The notes beneath the pieces are model-generated. The model worked only from the letters and a program-made list of their open reading frames with translations, did not search any database and was not told where the DNA came from. From contig NZ_JACHYE010000005.1 of assembly GCF_014192645.1 (NCBI RefSeq), positions 1 to 64,000 on the forward strand: DNA of 64,000 bases, in the 5' to 3' direction. Made by a program: the position numbers and the translations under genes. Each line of letters begins with the position of its first letter. Position 1 is the first letter of the stretch. Origin of the DNA: Herbaspirillum sp. Sphag64 (GTDB taxonomy: Bacteria; Pseudomonadota; Gammaproteobacteria; Burkholderiales; Burkholderiaceae_D). Below are positions 19,001 to 28,105 of this stretch, piece by piece.

Positions 19001-20035
19001 CAGCCGTGTCACTTCCAGCCAGTCACCTTGTGGATCCACCATGCGCCAGCTGGCCAGATTATCGAGTGCAGTACCCCACAGCACAGCCTTTTTGCCACCG
19101 GCATTCATGGCAACATTACCGCCGATGCAGGAGGCTTCAGCCGAGGTCGGATCAACCGCAAAGACAAATCCTGCCTTTTCAGCAGCATCCGAAACGCGCT
19201 TGGTGACCACACCGGCTCCAGAGTAGATGGTGGCATAGGGCTTGTCCAGGCCCGGCAAGACCTCCATCTCAACCGCGCCAAGTTGCTCCAGCTTTTCGGT
19301 ATTAATGACGGCTGACAACGGTGTTAGTGGAATCGCACCACCAGTGTAGCCCGTGCCACCGCCGCGAGGGATGATGGTCAAACCCAGTTCGATACATGCC
19401 TTGACCAGACCAGCCATCTCGTCTTCGCTATCCGGCGTCAGCACAACGAACGGATATTCGACGCGCCAGTCGGTCGCATCGGTCACGTGCGAGACGCGCG
19501 AGAGGCCATCAAATTTGATATTGTCCTTGGCAGTATAGCGACCAAGCACCTTGGTAGCGCGCTTGCGCAGGTCATAGGTCTGACGGAATTCTTCAGAGAA
19601 TGCGACCACCGCCTTCCTAGCTGCTTGCAACAATACTTCTACATTGTGGCTGCGGCGCGCAGCATCGGCATCGCCGGCTTCGCTCTGGCTCACATCAATA
19701 CGACGCTTGTCGACCTCGGACAGGCGATGCTGAAGCGCCTCAATCAGCGCGGCGCGACGTTTGGGGTTATCCAGCAGATCATCCTGCAGATACGGGTTAC
19801 GACGTACCACCCAGATATCGCCCAATACTTCGTACAACATGCGCGCAGATCGTCCTGTCTGCCGCTTGGCGCGCAGCTCATCGAGCAGGCGCCAAGCATC
19901 TTCACCCAATAGGCGAATCACGATTTCTCGGTCAGAGAACGACGTGTAGTTGTAAGGAATTTCGCGCAAGCGCGTGGGGCTGGCACCTTGCGGTGCATCA
20001 GTGAGCAAAGCTTGAATGTGGGCGGGGGCGTTCAT
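16034..20035 (-). CDS. Giant FAD-linked oxidoreductase with Fe-S and CCG domains (DUF3683)
   Basis: A 1333-aa enzyme. An N-terminal DUF3683 region (about 1-170) is followed by an FAD_binding_4 domain with the [16 protein letters not shown] loop near residue 225 and a GlcD/D-LDH type FAD-linked C-terminal domain with [12 protein letters not shown] and SGEHGIG. Two 4Fe-4S motifs follow near 860 ([11 protein letters not shown]) and 920 ([12 protein letters not shown]). Two CCG cysteine-rich domains near 1075 and 1200 ([36 protein letters not shown]) probably bind Fe-S centres. The layout implies oxidation of a D-2-hydroxy acid such as D-lactate or D-2-hydroxyglutarate with electrons to the quinone pool. 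Start 20035 (MNAPAHIQ) is preferred over 20068; neither has a good ribosome site. Confidence 0.9.
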   Translation of the reverse strand: MNAPAHIQALLTDAPQGASPTRLREIPYNYTSFSDREIVIRLLGEDAWRLLDELRAKRQTGRSARMLYEVLGDIWVVRRNPYLQDDLLDNPKRRAALIEALQHRLSEVDKRRIDVSQSEAGDADAARRSHNVEVLLQAARKAVVAFSEEFRQTYDLRKRATKVLGRYTAKDNIKFDGLSRVSHVTDATDWRVEYPFVVLTPDSEDEMAGLVKACIELGLTIIPRGGGTGYTGGAIPLTPLSAVINTEKLEQLGAVEMEVLPGLDKPYATIYSGAGVVTKRVSDAAEKAGFVFAVDPTSAEASCIGGNVAMNAGGKKAVLWGTALDNLASWRMVDPQGDWLEVTRLDHNLGKIHDVEVARFKLEWSHPGEKGQKTEVFKTEILEIAGRTFRKEGLGKDVTDKFLAGLPGIQKEGCDGLITSARWILHKMPKQTRTVCLEFFGQARDAIPSIVEIKNFLDAETRKGGAILAGLEHLDERYLRAVGYATKSKRGVLPKMVLIGDIVGDDENAVAQAASEVIRMANNRVGEGFVAISPEARKKFWLDRSRTAAIAKHTNAFKINEDVVIPLNRMGEYTDGIERINIELSIKNKLQLLDELQTFFAKGNLPLGKSDDGEGEDIPAAEMLEDRVHQAEDLLRLAHARWTYLLAKLDLPLREAKTQLVALGLDKLLPVFEQRLLDQPDATLFHVVQDRTVRVSWKQEVRALLRQVFSGAAFKLILDECNAIHKRVLRGRVFVALHMHAGDGNVHTNLPVNSDHYAMLQDAHEAVARIMTLARSLDGVISGEHGIGITKLEFLTEDEISSFREYKKRIDPEGRFNKGKLLNLPGMEADLRNAYTPSFGLMGHESLIMQQSDIGAIANSVKDCLRCGKCKPVCSTHVPRANLLYSPRNKILATSLLVEAFLYEEQTRRGISVKHWEEFEDVADHCTVCHKCVTPCPVDIDFGDVSMNMRNLLRKMGQKSFNPGTTAAMFFLNATDPATINATRKVMTDWGFKAQRLGNDLLKKFARKQTQKPAATVGKAPIKEQVIHFINKKMPGNLPKKTARALLDIEDDKIVPIIRDPKTTTAETEAVFYFPGCGSERLFSQVGLATQAMLWNVGVQTVLPPGYLCCGYPQRGSGDFEKAEKIITDNRVLFHRMANTLNYLDIKTVVVSCGTCYDQLQGYEFEKIFPGCRIIDIHEYLLEKGVRLEGVTGTRYMYHDPCHSPMKLQDPLKTVNTLITTVDAQKIEKSDRCCGESGTFGVSRPDVSTQVRFRKEEEMRKGADKVRADGFTGDVKVLTSCPSCYQGLSRYNEDSGTQADYIVVEMARHLLGENWLPDYVARANNGGIERVLV

Positions 20036-20170
20036 TAATGTAGAAAAAATCTGCTGCCGGAGGTGCATTTTAGCGTATTGCCGTCAGGAGCGAGGAAATG
20101 CCCCTGATTTTGCGAGTACGCATTCGAATAACGACGAAATACATTTCCGCAGCGCAATATAAAAGCTGTA

Positions 20171-20200
20171 TTGCATCCATTTAAACAATCAATTTATATT
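20171..20200 (+). promoter_or_regulatory. Candidate promoter before a 25-aa ORF
   Basis: TTGCAT at 20171-20176 and TTATAT at 20194-20199 are spaced 17 bp in an AT-rich tract. It would transcribe the short frame at 20269 with a leader of about 60 nt. Confidence 0.45.
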
Positions 20201-20268
20201 TTTTAATAGTTATAAATTATCATCTCTCCAGGCAACACTGCCCGCAATCCAACCTGAAGGAGAACGTA

Positions 20269-20346
20269 ATGCTGCAATCTGCGATGACGGAGTTTCTCGA
20301 CAATCTCGCCCTGACACTGGCTGACTACGCCCAGTGCAAGGGCTAA
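20269..20346 (+). CDS. Possible 25-aa small protein
   Basis: A 25-codon frame, MLQSAMTEFLDNLALTLADY and five more residues, follows a textbook AAGGAG site 6 nt before the ATG and a promoter-like element at 20171-20200. The peptide is predicted to form an amphipathic helix with acidic and Leu-rich faces and a single Cys near its end. It lies in an otherwise empty gap and is convergent with the YqaA-family gene, whose stop codon is 12 nt beyond it. No function can be assigned. The transcript could instead be a small RNA. Confidence 0.45.
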   Translation: MLQSAMTEFLDNLALTLADYAQCKG

Positions 20347-20358
20347 ACCCGACACACT

Positions 20359-20850
20359 TCAGGCCAGCCAGTCGCCGACCTGACGCCAGAATCCGTCGGG
20401 TACATTGAGCAGTAACCAAGTCATAAGGATGTAGCGCACGATCTTGCCGATCGCCATGTAGAACACCGACGGCCAAAACGGCAGCTTGAGCCATCCTGCC
20501 AGCGTGCAAATCGGGTCACCGATACCAGGCATCCAGCCCAGCAGCATTGTCTTTGGGCCAAACCGCTCCAGCCAGCCAAACCATCGGCTGGACCGTTCCT
20601 TCGCGAAAGTCTGCTTGGCAACGTAACCCATCCAATAGTCCACGACGCCACCCAGCGTATTGCCCACCGTGGCTACCAGAATCACCGGCCAGAACATACT
20701 CGGATTGACCTTGATAACGGCGAACACAGCAGGTTCGGAACCCATCGGCAACAAGGTCGCTGATACGAAGCTGATAAGGAAAACAGAGGTCAGTCCAACA
20801 GTCGGAATAGCCAGTATGTTGAGCAACCAGAGGACAGCGGATTCAATCAT
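20359..20850 (-). CDS. YqaA-family (VTT/DedA-like) inner-membrane protein
   Basis: A 163-aa protein with about four hydrophobic segments and the DedA-superfamily hallmarks: an acidic residue in the SEPAVFAV helix, NTLGGVVDYWMG, and the ERFGPKTMLLGWMPGIGDPICTLAG loop. Start 20850 (MIESAVLWLL) fits the family; the frame back to 21009 has no support. Related VTT-domain proteins act as lipid scramblases or flippases, so a membrane-lipid role is plausible but not shown. It is divergent from ilvA. Confidence 0.85.
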   Translation of the reverse strand: MIESAVLWLLNILAIPTVGLTSVFLISFVSATLLPMGSEPAVFAVIKVNPSMFWPVILVATVGNTLGGVVDYWMGYVAKQTFAKERSSRWFGWLERFGPKTMLLGWMPGIGDPICTLAGWLKLPFWPSVFYMAIGKIVRYILMTWLLLNVPDGFWRQVGDWLA

Positions 20851-20897
20851 CGAGGGAAAAGCGCAGAGCGGCAGGATGGGTGAGTATGGGCGTCTAT

Positions 20898-20903
20898 TAT
20901 AAT
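20898..20903. promoter_or_regulatory. Shared -10-like element between yqaA-type gene and ilvA
   Basis: A perfect TATAAT lies inside ATTATAAT, which is nearly symmetric and so readable on both strands. No good -35 is visible in either direction. Confidence 0.3.
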
Positions 20904-21001
20904 GTCCAGTCCGTTGCGCCCCAGAAGAACCGCCTGCCAAGCACAGGCCCTCAAGCTGGAGCGCTTTATCTGAACTGCGCCTGTGGCGCCATGAAACTAC
21001 T

Positions 21002-22528
21002 ATGACCACTGACTATTTGCAGAAAATCCTCACCGCCCGCGTCTACGACGTTGCCACTGAAACGCCGCTGGAGTTTGCCAATACGCTCTCGCAACGGACC
21101 GGCAACCGAATTTACTTCAAGCGCGAGGATATGCAGAGTGTGTTCAGTTTCAAGCTGCGCGGCGCCTACAACAAGATGGCGCATCTGACCCCTGCGCAAC
21201 TCAAGCGCGGCGTCATTTGCGCCTCAGCCGGCAATCATGCGCAAGGTGTTGCCTTGTCCGCAGCCCGTCTGGGATGCCGGGCCGTGATCGTCATGCCCAC
21301 TACGACACCGAAGGTGAAGATTGATGCCGTCAAAGCGCGTGGCGGCGAGGTTGTGCTGTCCGGAGAATCGTTTACGGATGCCTATCAACACGCGCTGATA
21401 CTTGAAAAGAAACAGAAACTGACCTTTGTGCATCCCTTTGACGATCCCTACGTCATCGCAGGTCAAGGCACCGTCGGTATGGAAATACTGCGTCAGCATC
21501 CCGATCCTATCCATGCCATTTTTGTCGCCATTGGCGGTGGCGGCCTGATCTCGGGCATTGCCGCCTACGTCAAGGCAGTGCGCCCGGACATCAAGATCAT
21601 CGGCGTGCAGACCACGGATTCCGATGCCATGGCACGTAGCGTCAAGGCTGGTCGCCGCATCACGTTGCCCGATGTCGGCTTGTTCTCTGACGGTACCGCC
21701 GTGAAGTTGGTTGGCGAGGAAACCTTCCGCATCACCAAAGAGCTGGTTGACGACATCATTCTGGTTGACACCGACGCCGTCTGTACTGCGATCAAGGATA
21801 TCTTCCAAGATACCCGCAGCATTGTTGAGCCAGCGGGCGCATTGGCCGTTGCCGGTGCCAAGGCTTATATTGAGCGCGCTAAAAACAGCAAGAAGCCAAT
21901 CCGCAATGAATCCCTAATCACGATCGCCTGTGGCGCCAATATGAATTTTGACCGCTTGCGCTTTGTTGCCGAAATGGCCGATGTCGGCGAATCACGCGAA
22001 GCCGTCCTAGCCGTCACGATTCCCGAAGAGCATGGTAGCTTCAAACGCTTCTGTGAAGCCGTTGGTCCTCGCAACGTGACCGAATTCAACTACCGCATCA
22101 GCGATGCAACATCGGCACATATTTTTGTCGGAATTCAGACCGACAGCGCCGACGAACCTGCCAAGATTGCCAAGACCTTTGAAAAACAAGGCTTTAGCAC
22201 ACTGGATCTGACACACGATGAATTGGCCAAGGTGCACATTCGCCATCTGGTTGGCGGCAAGAGCGCGCTAGCAAAGGATGAGCTGCTATATCGCTTCGAG
22301 TTTCCGGAACGTCCCGGTGCATTAATGCGCTTCCTCAACACCATGAATCCGAACTGGAATATCAGCCTGTTCCACTATCGCAATCAAGGTGGCGATGTCG
22401 GTCGCATTCTGGTCGGGCTGCAGGTACCCAAGAAGGAGATGAAAACCTTCCGTGCCTTCCTCGATAATCTCGGCTATCGTCATTGGGACGAGAGCAAAAA
22501 TCCCCTGTACAAACTTTTCCTTGGTTAA
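21002..22528 (+). CDS. ilvA: Biosynthetic threonine ammonia-lyase (threonine deaminase)
   Basis: A 508-aa PLP enzyme converting threonine to 2-oxobutyrate, the first step to isoleucine. The PLP lysine is in [11 protein letters not shown] (Lys51), with [13 protein letters not shown] and GGGGLISG as the phosphate-binding loops. Two C-terminal ACT-like regulatory domains (about 325-508; ending [18 protein letters not shown]) mark it as the long, isoleucine-inhibited biosynthetic form rather than the short catabolic TdcB. The length is close to E. coli IlvA (514 aa). Confidence 0.96.
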   Translation: MTTDYLQKILTARVYDVATETPLEFANTLSQRTGNRIYFKREDMQSVFSFKLRGAYNKMAHLTPAQLKRGVICASAGNHAQGVALSAARLGCRAVIVMPTTTPKVKIDAVKARGGEVVLSGESFTDAYQHALILEKKQKLTFVHPFDDPYVIAGQGTVGMEILRQHPDPIHAIFVAIGGGGLISGIAAYVKAVRPDIKIIGVQTTDSDAMARSVKAGRRITLPDVGLFSDGTAVKLVGEETFRITKELVDDIILVDTDAVCTAIKDIFQDTRSIVEPAGALAVAGAKAYIERAKNSKKPIRNESLITIACGANMNFDRLRFVAEMADVGESREAVLAVTIPEEHGSFKRFCEAVGPRNVTEFNYRISDATSAHIFVGIQTDSADEPAKIAKTFEKQGFSTLDLTHDELAKVHIRHLVGGKSALAKDELLYRFEFPERPGALMRFLNTMNPNWNISLFHYRNQGGDVGRILVGLQVPKKEMKTFRAFLDNLGYRHWDESKNPLYKLFLG

Positions 22529-22551
22529 TACCGACTCTGTGGATATCTGAC

Positions 22552-23388
22552 ATGCACGCCAATTCTCCCGAAACCTCACTGCTGGGAAAGACCTCCATCT
22601 ACCCCAGCACCTATGATGCCAGTCAGCTGTTTCCGATTGCGCGCCAGCCCAAACGGGAGGAGCTTGGCGTGCAGGGAACGCTGCCGTTTTTTGGCGTCGA
22701 TATCTGGAATGCCTATGAAGTATCGTGGCTGAATCTGCGCGGCAAACCGCAGATTGCGATTGCCACTTTCCTGATCCCGGCAGACTCGCCCAATATCATT
22801 GAGTCAAAGTCTTTCAAGCTTTACCTGAACTCGTTTAACCAGACCCGACTGGAAAGTCAGGATGCCTTGATCGCGTTGCTGCAGAAGGATCTCTCTGCCG
22901 CAGCCGGTGCTGGTGTTCAGGTCATGCTTACCGCACCGGAACAATTTGAACAGTTATCCATGGGTGAATTGAGCGGCTTGCTACTGGATCGACTGGATAT
23001 TGAAGTGGTCGATCACCATCCAGACCCGCAGCTGCTGTCGGCAGCACAGGATGAAGCGCCGATTGAGCAAAGCTTGCTGTCGCATCTGCTCAAGTCGAAT
23101 TGCCCGGTGACCAATCAACCAGACTGGGGCAGCGTACAGATTCACTATGTTGGCGCACCGATCAATCAGGAAGGCTTATTGAAGTATCTGATCGGTTTTC
23201 GCGAACACAATGAGTTTCACGAGCAATGTGTAGAGCGTATTTTCATTGATATCCTGCGTCAATGCAGACCGCAAAAATTATCGGTCTATGCACGTTACAC
23301 ACGTCGTGGTGGCTTGGATATCAATCCATGGCGGAGTAATTTTTCGGCGATGCAAGCACCAACTAACAGCCGCAACGCCCGGCAATGA
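22552..23388 (+). CDS. queF: NADPH-dependent 7-cyano-7-deazaguanine reductase
   Basis: A 278-aa reductase that converts preQ0 to preQ1 in queuosine synthesis. It is the two-domain type II form found in E. coli. The QueF motif [16 protein letters not shown] is near residue 85 and the catalytic Cys lies in [15 protein letters not shown] near 188; the aspartate follows shortly after. The C-terminal [16 protein letters not shown] segment holds the conserved Glu and His. Start 22552 fits family N-termini. No other queuosine genes are nearby. Confidence 0.96.
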   Translation: MHANSPETSLLGKTSIYPSTYDASQLFPIARQPKREELGVQGTLPFFGVDIWNAYEVSWLNLRGKPQIAIATFLIPADSPNIIESKSFKLYLNSFNQTRLESQDALIALLQKDLSAAAGAGVQVMLTAPEQFEQLSMGELSGLLLDRLDIEVVDHHPDPQLLSAAQDEAPIEQSLLSHLLKSNCPVTNQPDWGSVQIHYVGAPINQEGLLKYLIGFREHNEFHEQCVERIFIDILRQCRPQKLSVYARYTRRGGLDINPWRSNFSAMQAPTNSRNARQ

Positions 23389-23776
23389 TGGACATTACGA
23401 CTTAAATCAGGGATTTTGTTACAAAACAAATATACCTGAAACACCCAGGCCCCATGCGGCCTGGGGCTGCATAACAGCTCTCCACAACCCGAAACTATCG
23501 GCTTTTCAGCCGAGTCTGATTTCTCACAAAAAACTTCCATGCAATCATGCGGTCCAACGCCGCGTTAATACCATGATTGCAACCTGATCCGTACGCTTTG
23601 GTGCAACAGCCAGTTGGCTGCAACAGCATCTGAAACCAGCTTTCATACCTACACGGCACTCAGAAGCGCATAGCCTTCCTGAACCGTTCGGCGCTTAATC
23701 CAAAACTCAGCATTACTTAGTATTAAACGGCAACGTACCTATCGCCACATTATTTCAACTACGCCCACGCTAAACC
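23389..23776 (+). other. Structured intergenic region between queF and pagP
   Basis: No gene is seen in these 388 bp. Several perfect inverted repeats stand out: CCCAGGCC (23444-23451) with 23458-23465; TCGGCT (23498-23503) with 23508-23513; and a 10-bp repeat TGCAATCATG (23540-23549) with 23572-23581. A direct repeat GCAACAGC occurs twice near 23602-23624. None has a T run, so these are not ordinary terminators. They may shape the 5' leader of pagP. Confidence 0.5.
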
Positions 23777-24367
23777 ATGCGCACATTAACTTACGCTTTC
23801 ACTCGCCGACTACTTCTCGGCAGTCTTCTCTTTCTGACTGCGATCGTCTTCTCAAACTCAGCCATGGCGCAAGAAAGTGATGAATTCAGCTGGTGGCAAT
23901 CCGTCAAAAATCGGGTCGACAATATCGTTGATAATGGCGAGGGCGCGCTCTATGTTTCTGGCCTGGCTCATCACGGCCGGCATACCTACACGGCTGAAAA
24001 ACTGGCGCAACTCAACGAACATGCATGGGGCCTCGGCTATGGCAAGACCCTGCGCAATGATAGCGGCAATGATGAATCCCTCTACGCCTTTGTTATCAAG
24101 GATTCCCACGATCACCCCCAGTACATGGCAGGCTACGCTTATGAATGGGTCTATCAGATTCCGAACACACCACTGGAGCTGGGCGGTGGTTATACAGCCA
24201 TGCTGATGAGTCGCCAGGATTACTTTGACAGTGTCCCTTTTCCAGTCGCCCTGCCGGTTGCATCGATCGGTACCAAAAGAGTCAAACTCATGTTCTCCTA
24301 TGTTCCCCGCTTCTCTGGCAAGAACAATGGCGATGTATTGCTGGTCTTTGGCCGCATCGAACTTTGA
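23777..24367 (+). CDS. pagP: Lipid A palmitoyltransferase PagP-like
   Basis: A 196-aa outer-membrane beta-barrel enzyme that moves a palmitate from phospholipid to lipid A. A signal peptide with cleavage after AMA (about residue 31) leads into the amphipathic helix SWWQSVKNRVDNIVDNG. The catalytic residues are visible: His in the AHHGRHTYT stretch (65-69), and Asp109-Ser110 in IKDSHDHPQ. WGLGYGKT and the C-terminal VLLVFGRIEL with a terminal aromatic-poor strand fit the family. In other bacteria PagP responds to PhoPQ and gives resistance to antimicrobial peptides. A terminator follows. Confidence 0.88.
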   Translation: MRTLTYAFTRRLLLGSLLFLTAIVFSNSAMAQESDEFSWWQSVKNRVDNIVDNGEGALYVSGLAHHGRHTYTAEKLAQLNEHAWGLGYGKTLRNDSGNDESLYAFVIKDSHDHPQYMAGYAYEWVYQIPNTPLELGGGYTAMLMSRQDYFDSVPFPVALPVASIGTKRVKLMFSYVPRFSGKNNGDVLLVFGRIEL

Positions 24368-24403
24368 TAATCAGCTAGCACCAACACCCATGGCAATGAC
24401 TGA

Positions 24404-24427
24404 AAAGCCGCTGCAACTAGCGGCTTT
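24404..24427 (+). terminator. pagP terminator
   Basis: AAAGCCGCT (24404-24412) pairs with AGCGGCTTT (24419-24427) around a 6-nt loop. The T run after the stem is short and interrupted (TTTCTCTGT). Confidence 0.65.
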
Positions 24428-24490
24428 CTCTGTAACTTTCAGCTTTGTTTGCAGTCGGGCAAGATAACAAAAAGACAACAACGGAATTCA

Positions 24491-24518
24491 TTGCGTTACT
24501 CCCAAAGAAGCCTATAAT
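24491..24518 (+). promoter_or_regulatory. Candidate ptsN promoter
   Basis: TTGCGT (24491-24496) and a perfect TATAAT (24513-24518) are 16 bp apart and lie 39 nt before the ptsN start. This suggests that ptsN-hprK-rapZ are transcribed independently of pagP. Confidence 0.6.
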
Positions 24519-24556
24519 CCTGCACAAAAGCCTATCTAGCGCCTTTCTTTTGTGTC

Positions 24557-25030
24557 ATGACAAATCTTGCAAAAATCCTGTATCCGGAGAACGTCATTCT
24601 GGATCTAGAAGTCTCCAGCAAAAAACGAGCATTCGAACAAGCCGGGCTGACTTTCGAAAATAATAGCGGCATTGCCCGCTCAACCGTATCCGAGAACCTG
24701 TTTGCACGTGAGCGCCTGGGTTCGACCGGGCTTGGGCATGGCGTAGCAGTGCCACACGGCCGTATCAAAGGACTGAAGGCTCCGTTGGCGCTGTTCATGC
24801 GTCTGGCAGAGCCCATCCCCTTTGAGTCCCCCGACGGTGAGCCAGTCAAGCTACTGATTTTCCTGCTGATTCCTGACAACGTGACGCAACAGCATCTCGA
24901 AATTCTTTCGGAGATTGCCGAAATGTTCTCCGACAACGCTTTTCGTGCCGAACTCATTAACGACGGTGATCAGGCCTCCGTCTATTCGCGGCTGGTCACC
25001 TGGCAACCTTCGCTGGAAAAGACGCATTAA
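24557..25030 (+). CDS. ptsN: PTS-Ntr EIIA protein
   Basis: A 157-aa EIIA(Ntr) domain protein, last relay of the nitrogen-related phosphotransferase system, which regulates potassium transport, metabolism and stress by protein contacts rather than sugar uptake. The phosphorylated histidine is His67 in GHGVAVPHGRI. No Shine-Dalgarno sequence is visible before ATG 24557. It is followed by hprK and rapZ. The usual upstream neighbours rpoN and hpf are not present here; pagP takes their place. Confidence 0.93.
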   Translation: MTNLAKILYPENVILDLEVSSKKRAFEQAGLTFENNSGIARSTVSENLFARERLGSTGLGHGVAVPHGRIKGLKAPLALFMRLAEPIPFESPDGEPVKLLIFLLIPDNVTQQHLEILSEIAEMFSDNAFRAELINDGDQASVYSRLVTWQPSLEKTH

Positions 25031-25104
25031 TCGGATTACTTGATGGCGTGACTGCCGGACAGGTGTACTGAGGGCATCAACAATCATCGTCGCACTGGAT
25101 AACC

Positions 25105-26043
25105 ATGCCCGCATTTACCGCTTTATCAATACAACAACTATACGAAGAGAATCGTGAATCGCTCCAACTGGGCTGGTTCGCCGGGTTTCCGGGCGGTGAG
25201 CGACTGATTTCCGGCGATGCTGCCTCTGCAGCCGATCAGGTAGGGCACTTGAATCTAATTCACCCTGGTCGTATTCAGGTATTTGGTCATCAGGAAACCG
25301 AGTACTACCAGCGCCTGTCCAATACCTCTCGCGCCTACCAGACCGCTGAGCTGGTTGCCGGAGAACCGCCAGCATTCATTATTGCGCAAGGGTTGGCAAC
25401 ACCGCCCGATATTCTGTCGATCTGCGACGAAAAAAATATCCCGCTGTTCTCCACGCCTTTGCCCGCGGCACAGGTCATTGATTACCTACGCGTTTATCTG
25501 TCAAAGAAGCTCGCGCAACAAATCACCATGCATGGCGTCTTCATGGATGTGTTGGGAGTTGGCGTGTTGATTACTGGCGAATCCGGACTGGGAAAAAGCG
25601 AATTAGGTCTGGAATTGATCTCGCGTAGTCATGGACTAGTCGCCGACGACGCAGTCGAATTTGCCCGTATTGCACCGAACATGATTGAAGGACGCTGTCC
25701 GCCTTTGCTGCAGAATCTGCTGGAGGTTCGTGGACTGGGCCTGCTCGATATCAAGGCCATTTTTGGTGAAACTGCGGTACGCCGCAAAATGCGTCTGAAA
25801 CTGATCGTACATCTGGTTCGCCGCAGCACGCTGGAAGAGAATTACGAACGATTGCCGTTGGATGCTCAGTTCGAGGACGTTCTCGGTTTACCAATCCGCA
25901 AGGTGGTCATTCCCGTTGCAGCTGGCCGCAATATTGCGGTGCTGCTGGAGGCCGCCGTCCGCAACACCATTCTGCAGCTGCGTGGAATCGATACGCTCAA
26001 GGAATTCATCGAGCGTCAACGGCGCGCCATGAATGGCGAATAG
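25105..26043 (+). CDS. hprK: HPr kinase/phosphorylase
   Basis: A 312-aa bifunctional enzyme that phosphorylates and dephosphorylates a serine of HPr/NPr. The Walker A loop is GESGLGKS (158-165), the catalytic region includes [11 protein letters not shown] with His143, [11 protein letters not shown] holds the acidic pair, and the family signature is [20 protein letters not shown]. In betaproteobacteria HprK sits with ptsN and probably links carbon or energy state to the PTS proteins; ptsH/ptsI are not in the window. Confidence 0.95.
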   Translation: MPAFTALSIQQLYEENRESLQLGWFAGFPGGERLISGDAASAADQVGHLNLIHPGRIQVFGHQETEYYQRLSNTSRAYQTAELVAGEPPAFIIAQGLATPPDILSICDEKNIPLFSTPLPAAQVIDYLRVYLSKKLAQQITMHGVFMDVLGVGVLITGESGLGKSELGLELISRSHGLVADDAVEFARIAPNMIEGRCPPLLQNLLEVRGLGLLDIKAIFGETAVRRKMRLKLIVHLVRRSTLEENYERLPLDAQFEDVLGLPIRKVVIPVAAGRNIAVLLEAAVRNTILQLRGIDTLKEFIERQRRAMNGE

Positions 26044-26095
26044 GCAGTTGTTGTTTGACCATCGAGTCCGCTATAGATAAGGTATCATCATACTC

Positions 26096-26959
26096 ATGCG
26101 TATTGTACTTATCACAGGCATCTCGGGCTCAGGCAAATCGGTGGCACTCCATATGCTGGAAGACACTGGTTACTTCTGCGTGGACAACTTGCCGCCGGCC
26201 TTGCTGCGCAGCCTGGTAGAAACCCGCTTGAAGGAAGGTGACGCCACGTTGGCCGTGGCAACGGATGCCCGCAGCGCTGACTCACTCGCAGAACTTGGCA
26301 AGGATATTCAGTCCCTGAAGGATGAAGGGCATGACGTCAAGGTGTTTTTTCTGACGGCTTCAACCGAATCGTTGATCACGCGCTTCTCGGAAACGCGTCG
26401 CAGCCACCCCTTGTCGCACCGCGCCTTGGCGAATCAACAGCCCAACTATCGTCGAACGTTGACCGAATGTATTCAGCTGGAGCGTGAAATGCTCAGCGGG
26501 ATTCAATCCCTGGCCCACGTTATCGATACATCCAATCTAAGCGCCAACAAATTACGAAGCTGGATTCAAGAGCTCATCAACGGTACCGAAAGCAAACTGA
26601 CCCTGCTGTTTGAGTCATTCGGATTCAAATTCGGGGTGCCGCTGGATGCCGACATGGTCTTTGATGTCAGGTTCCTTCCCAACCCGCACTACGACCCGCA
26701 ACTACGCCCACTCACCGGCAAAGATGCAGCCGTTGCCACCTTCCTGAGCGAGCTGCCAGAGGTCGATGAACTGTATGACGACATCCGTCATTTTGTCGAA
26801 AAGTGGCTACCTGCATTCAAACGAGACAACCGCAGCTACCTCACGGTTGCGATCGGCTGTACGGGTGGACAACATCGCTCCGTCTTCATCGCTGAAAAGC
26901 TGGCGCACTATTTTTCCGACAAAGAGCATGTCGTTGTCAGACACCTGCAACTGAGCTGA
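26096..26959 (+). CDS. rapZ: RNase adapter protein RapZ (P-loop NTPase)
   Basis: A 287-aa protein. The Walker A loop GISGSGKS is at residues 8-15 and the C-terminal domain contains DVRFLPNPHYDPQLRPLTG and the GCTGGQHRSVFIAEKLA segment that binds amino-sugar signals and RNA in E. coli. RapZ there delivers the sRNA GlmZ to RNase E to tune glucosamine-6-phosphate synthase. Whether the sRNA targets exist in betaproteobacteria is unknown. It is the third gene of the ptsN-hprK-rapZ set and converges with mutY, only 6 nt away. Confidence 0.95.
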   Translation: MRIVLITGISGSGKSVALHMLEDTGYFCVDNLPPALLRSLVETRLKEGDATLAVATDARSADSLAELGKDIQSLKDEGHDVKVFFLTASTESLITRFSETRRSHPLSHRALANQQPNYRRTLTECIQLEREMLSGIQSLAHVIDTSNLSANKLRSWIQELINGTESKLTLLFESFGFKFGVPLDADMVFDVRFLPNPHYDPQLRPLTGKDAAVATFLSELPEVDELYDDIRHFVEKWLPAFKRDNRSYLTVAIGCTGGQHRSVFIAEKLAHYFSDKEHVVVRHLQLS

Positions 26960-26965
26960 GCAGGC

Positions 26966-28105
26966 TTACCCCAGCAGATCATTTGTGCGTAGCACACCCA
27001 ACAAGAGCTTCTTGACCGGTGCCGGTAGAGGTGCATCTGATAGTTTTTCAAACGCATACCAGACGTGCGTCGCTTCGGCGACTCCGGAATAACGATGCTT
27101 CAGAATCACCTGATAAGGTGAAACATGTAGCTTGAAATGCGTAAATACATGCGTAAAAGGCTGCAACTTGCGACATGCGGCAACGCTGCCAAAACGTTCA
27201 ACAGCCTCTTCCACCGCGACACCGAAATCATCCGCATTGACGCTGAGCGGCAACTCGGGCAAAGAGAGCAGGCCGCCCCAGATGCCACTATCAGGGCGCT
27301 GCTCCAGCAATACCTGATTTTCTGCGCAAATGACCAGCATCACAGCTGACTTCTCGGGCACAGTCTTCTTTGGCTTGCGTATGGGCAATTCAGCCGTACG
27401 TCCGCTTGCCAATGCGACGCAGCGATACTGCAGGGGACACCGATCACACGCTGGTTTGCCACGCGCACAAAGCGTTGCACCAAGATCCATCAAGCCCTGC
27501 GTATAAGCCTCCATGTCAGCTTCCGGCAACAAGGCAACGGCACGCCGCCACAACTGGTCCTCGACCGGTTTGGCACCAGGAAAACCCTCAACACCAAAGA
27601 CTCTGGCAAAGACGCGCTTGACATTCCCATCCAGAATCGCAGCGCGTTTACCGTAAGAAAAAGCCGCAATTGCTGCCGCTGTCGACCGTCCGATTCCAGG
27701 CAGATCGGCAAGCAACTCCGGATCATTCGGGAAACGTCCCGCGTACTCATCAACCACGCGTTGCGCGCAACGATGCAGGTTACGTGCGCGCGTGTAGTAA
27801 CCCAATCCACTCCAATGCGCCATGACCAGCTCGGACGGCGCTGCCGCCAAACTCTGCACCGTTGGAAAACTGTCCAGAAATTTCAGGTAATACGGAATGA
27901 CAGCAGTAACCTGAGTCTGCTGCAGCATGATTTCTGAGAGCCAGATACGGTAAGCGTCACGGGTGTTTTGCCAAGGCAGTGCATGGCGACCGTGCTGCTT
28001 TTGCCATTCAATCACGGCAGCCGAAAAGCTGGGATCAACAAATTCACTTGCTATGTCTGTCGATGGCGGCGATACCGCATCGGATTGCTTGAGTACACGC
28101 TTCAT
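26966..28105 (-). CDS. mutY: A/G-specific adenine DNA glycosylase
   Basis: A 379-aa base-excision enzyme that removes adenine mispaired with 8-oxoguanine. Residue order: LSEIMLQQTQV with the catalytic Glu, the helix-hairpin-helix LPGIGRSTAAAIAAF followed by the catalytic Asp in ILDGNVKRVFAR, the 4Fe-4S cluster loop C-X6-C-X2-C-X5-C (CARGKPACDRCPLQYRC), then a NUDIX-like C-terminal domain that reads 8-oxoG. Start 28105 is chosen because its ATG overlaps the mutM stop as ATGA. Confidence 0.95.
   Translation of the reverse strand: MKRVLKQSDAVSPPSTDIASEFVDPSFSAAVIEWQKQHGRHALPWQNTRDAYRIWLSEIMLQQTQVTAVIPYYLKFLDSFPTVQSLAAAPSELVMAHWSGLGYYTRARNLHRCAQRVVDEYAGRFPNDPELLADLPGIGRSTAAAIAAFSYGKRAAILDGNVKRVFARVFGVEGFPGAKPVEDQLWRRAVALLPEADMEAYTQGLMDLGATLCARGKPACDRCPLQYRCVALASGRTAELPIRKPKKTVPEKSAVMLVICAENQVLLEQRPDSGIWGGLLSLPELPLSVNADDFGVAVEEAVERFGSVAACRKLQPFTHVFTHFKLHVSPYQVILKHRYSGVAEATHVWYAFEKLSDAPLPAPVKKLLLGVLRTNDLLG

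Noticed and set aside
23444-23465. Hairpin after queF as an intrinsic terminator
   Set aside because: The 8-bp stem is perfect but no T run follows on either strand.
26055-26083. Promoter for rapZ
   Set aside because: TTGACC is present but no good -10 lies at 16-18 bp; evidence is too weak to list.
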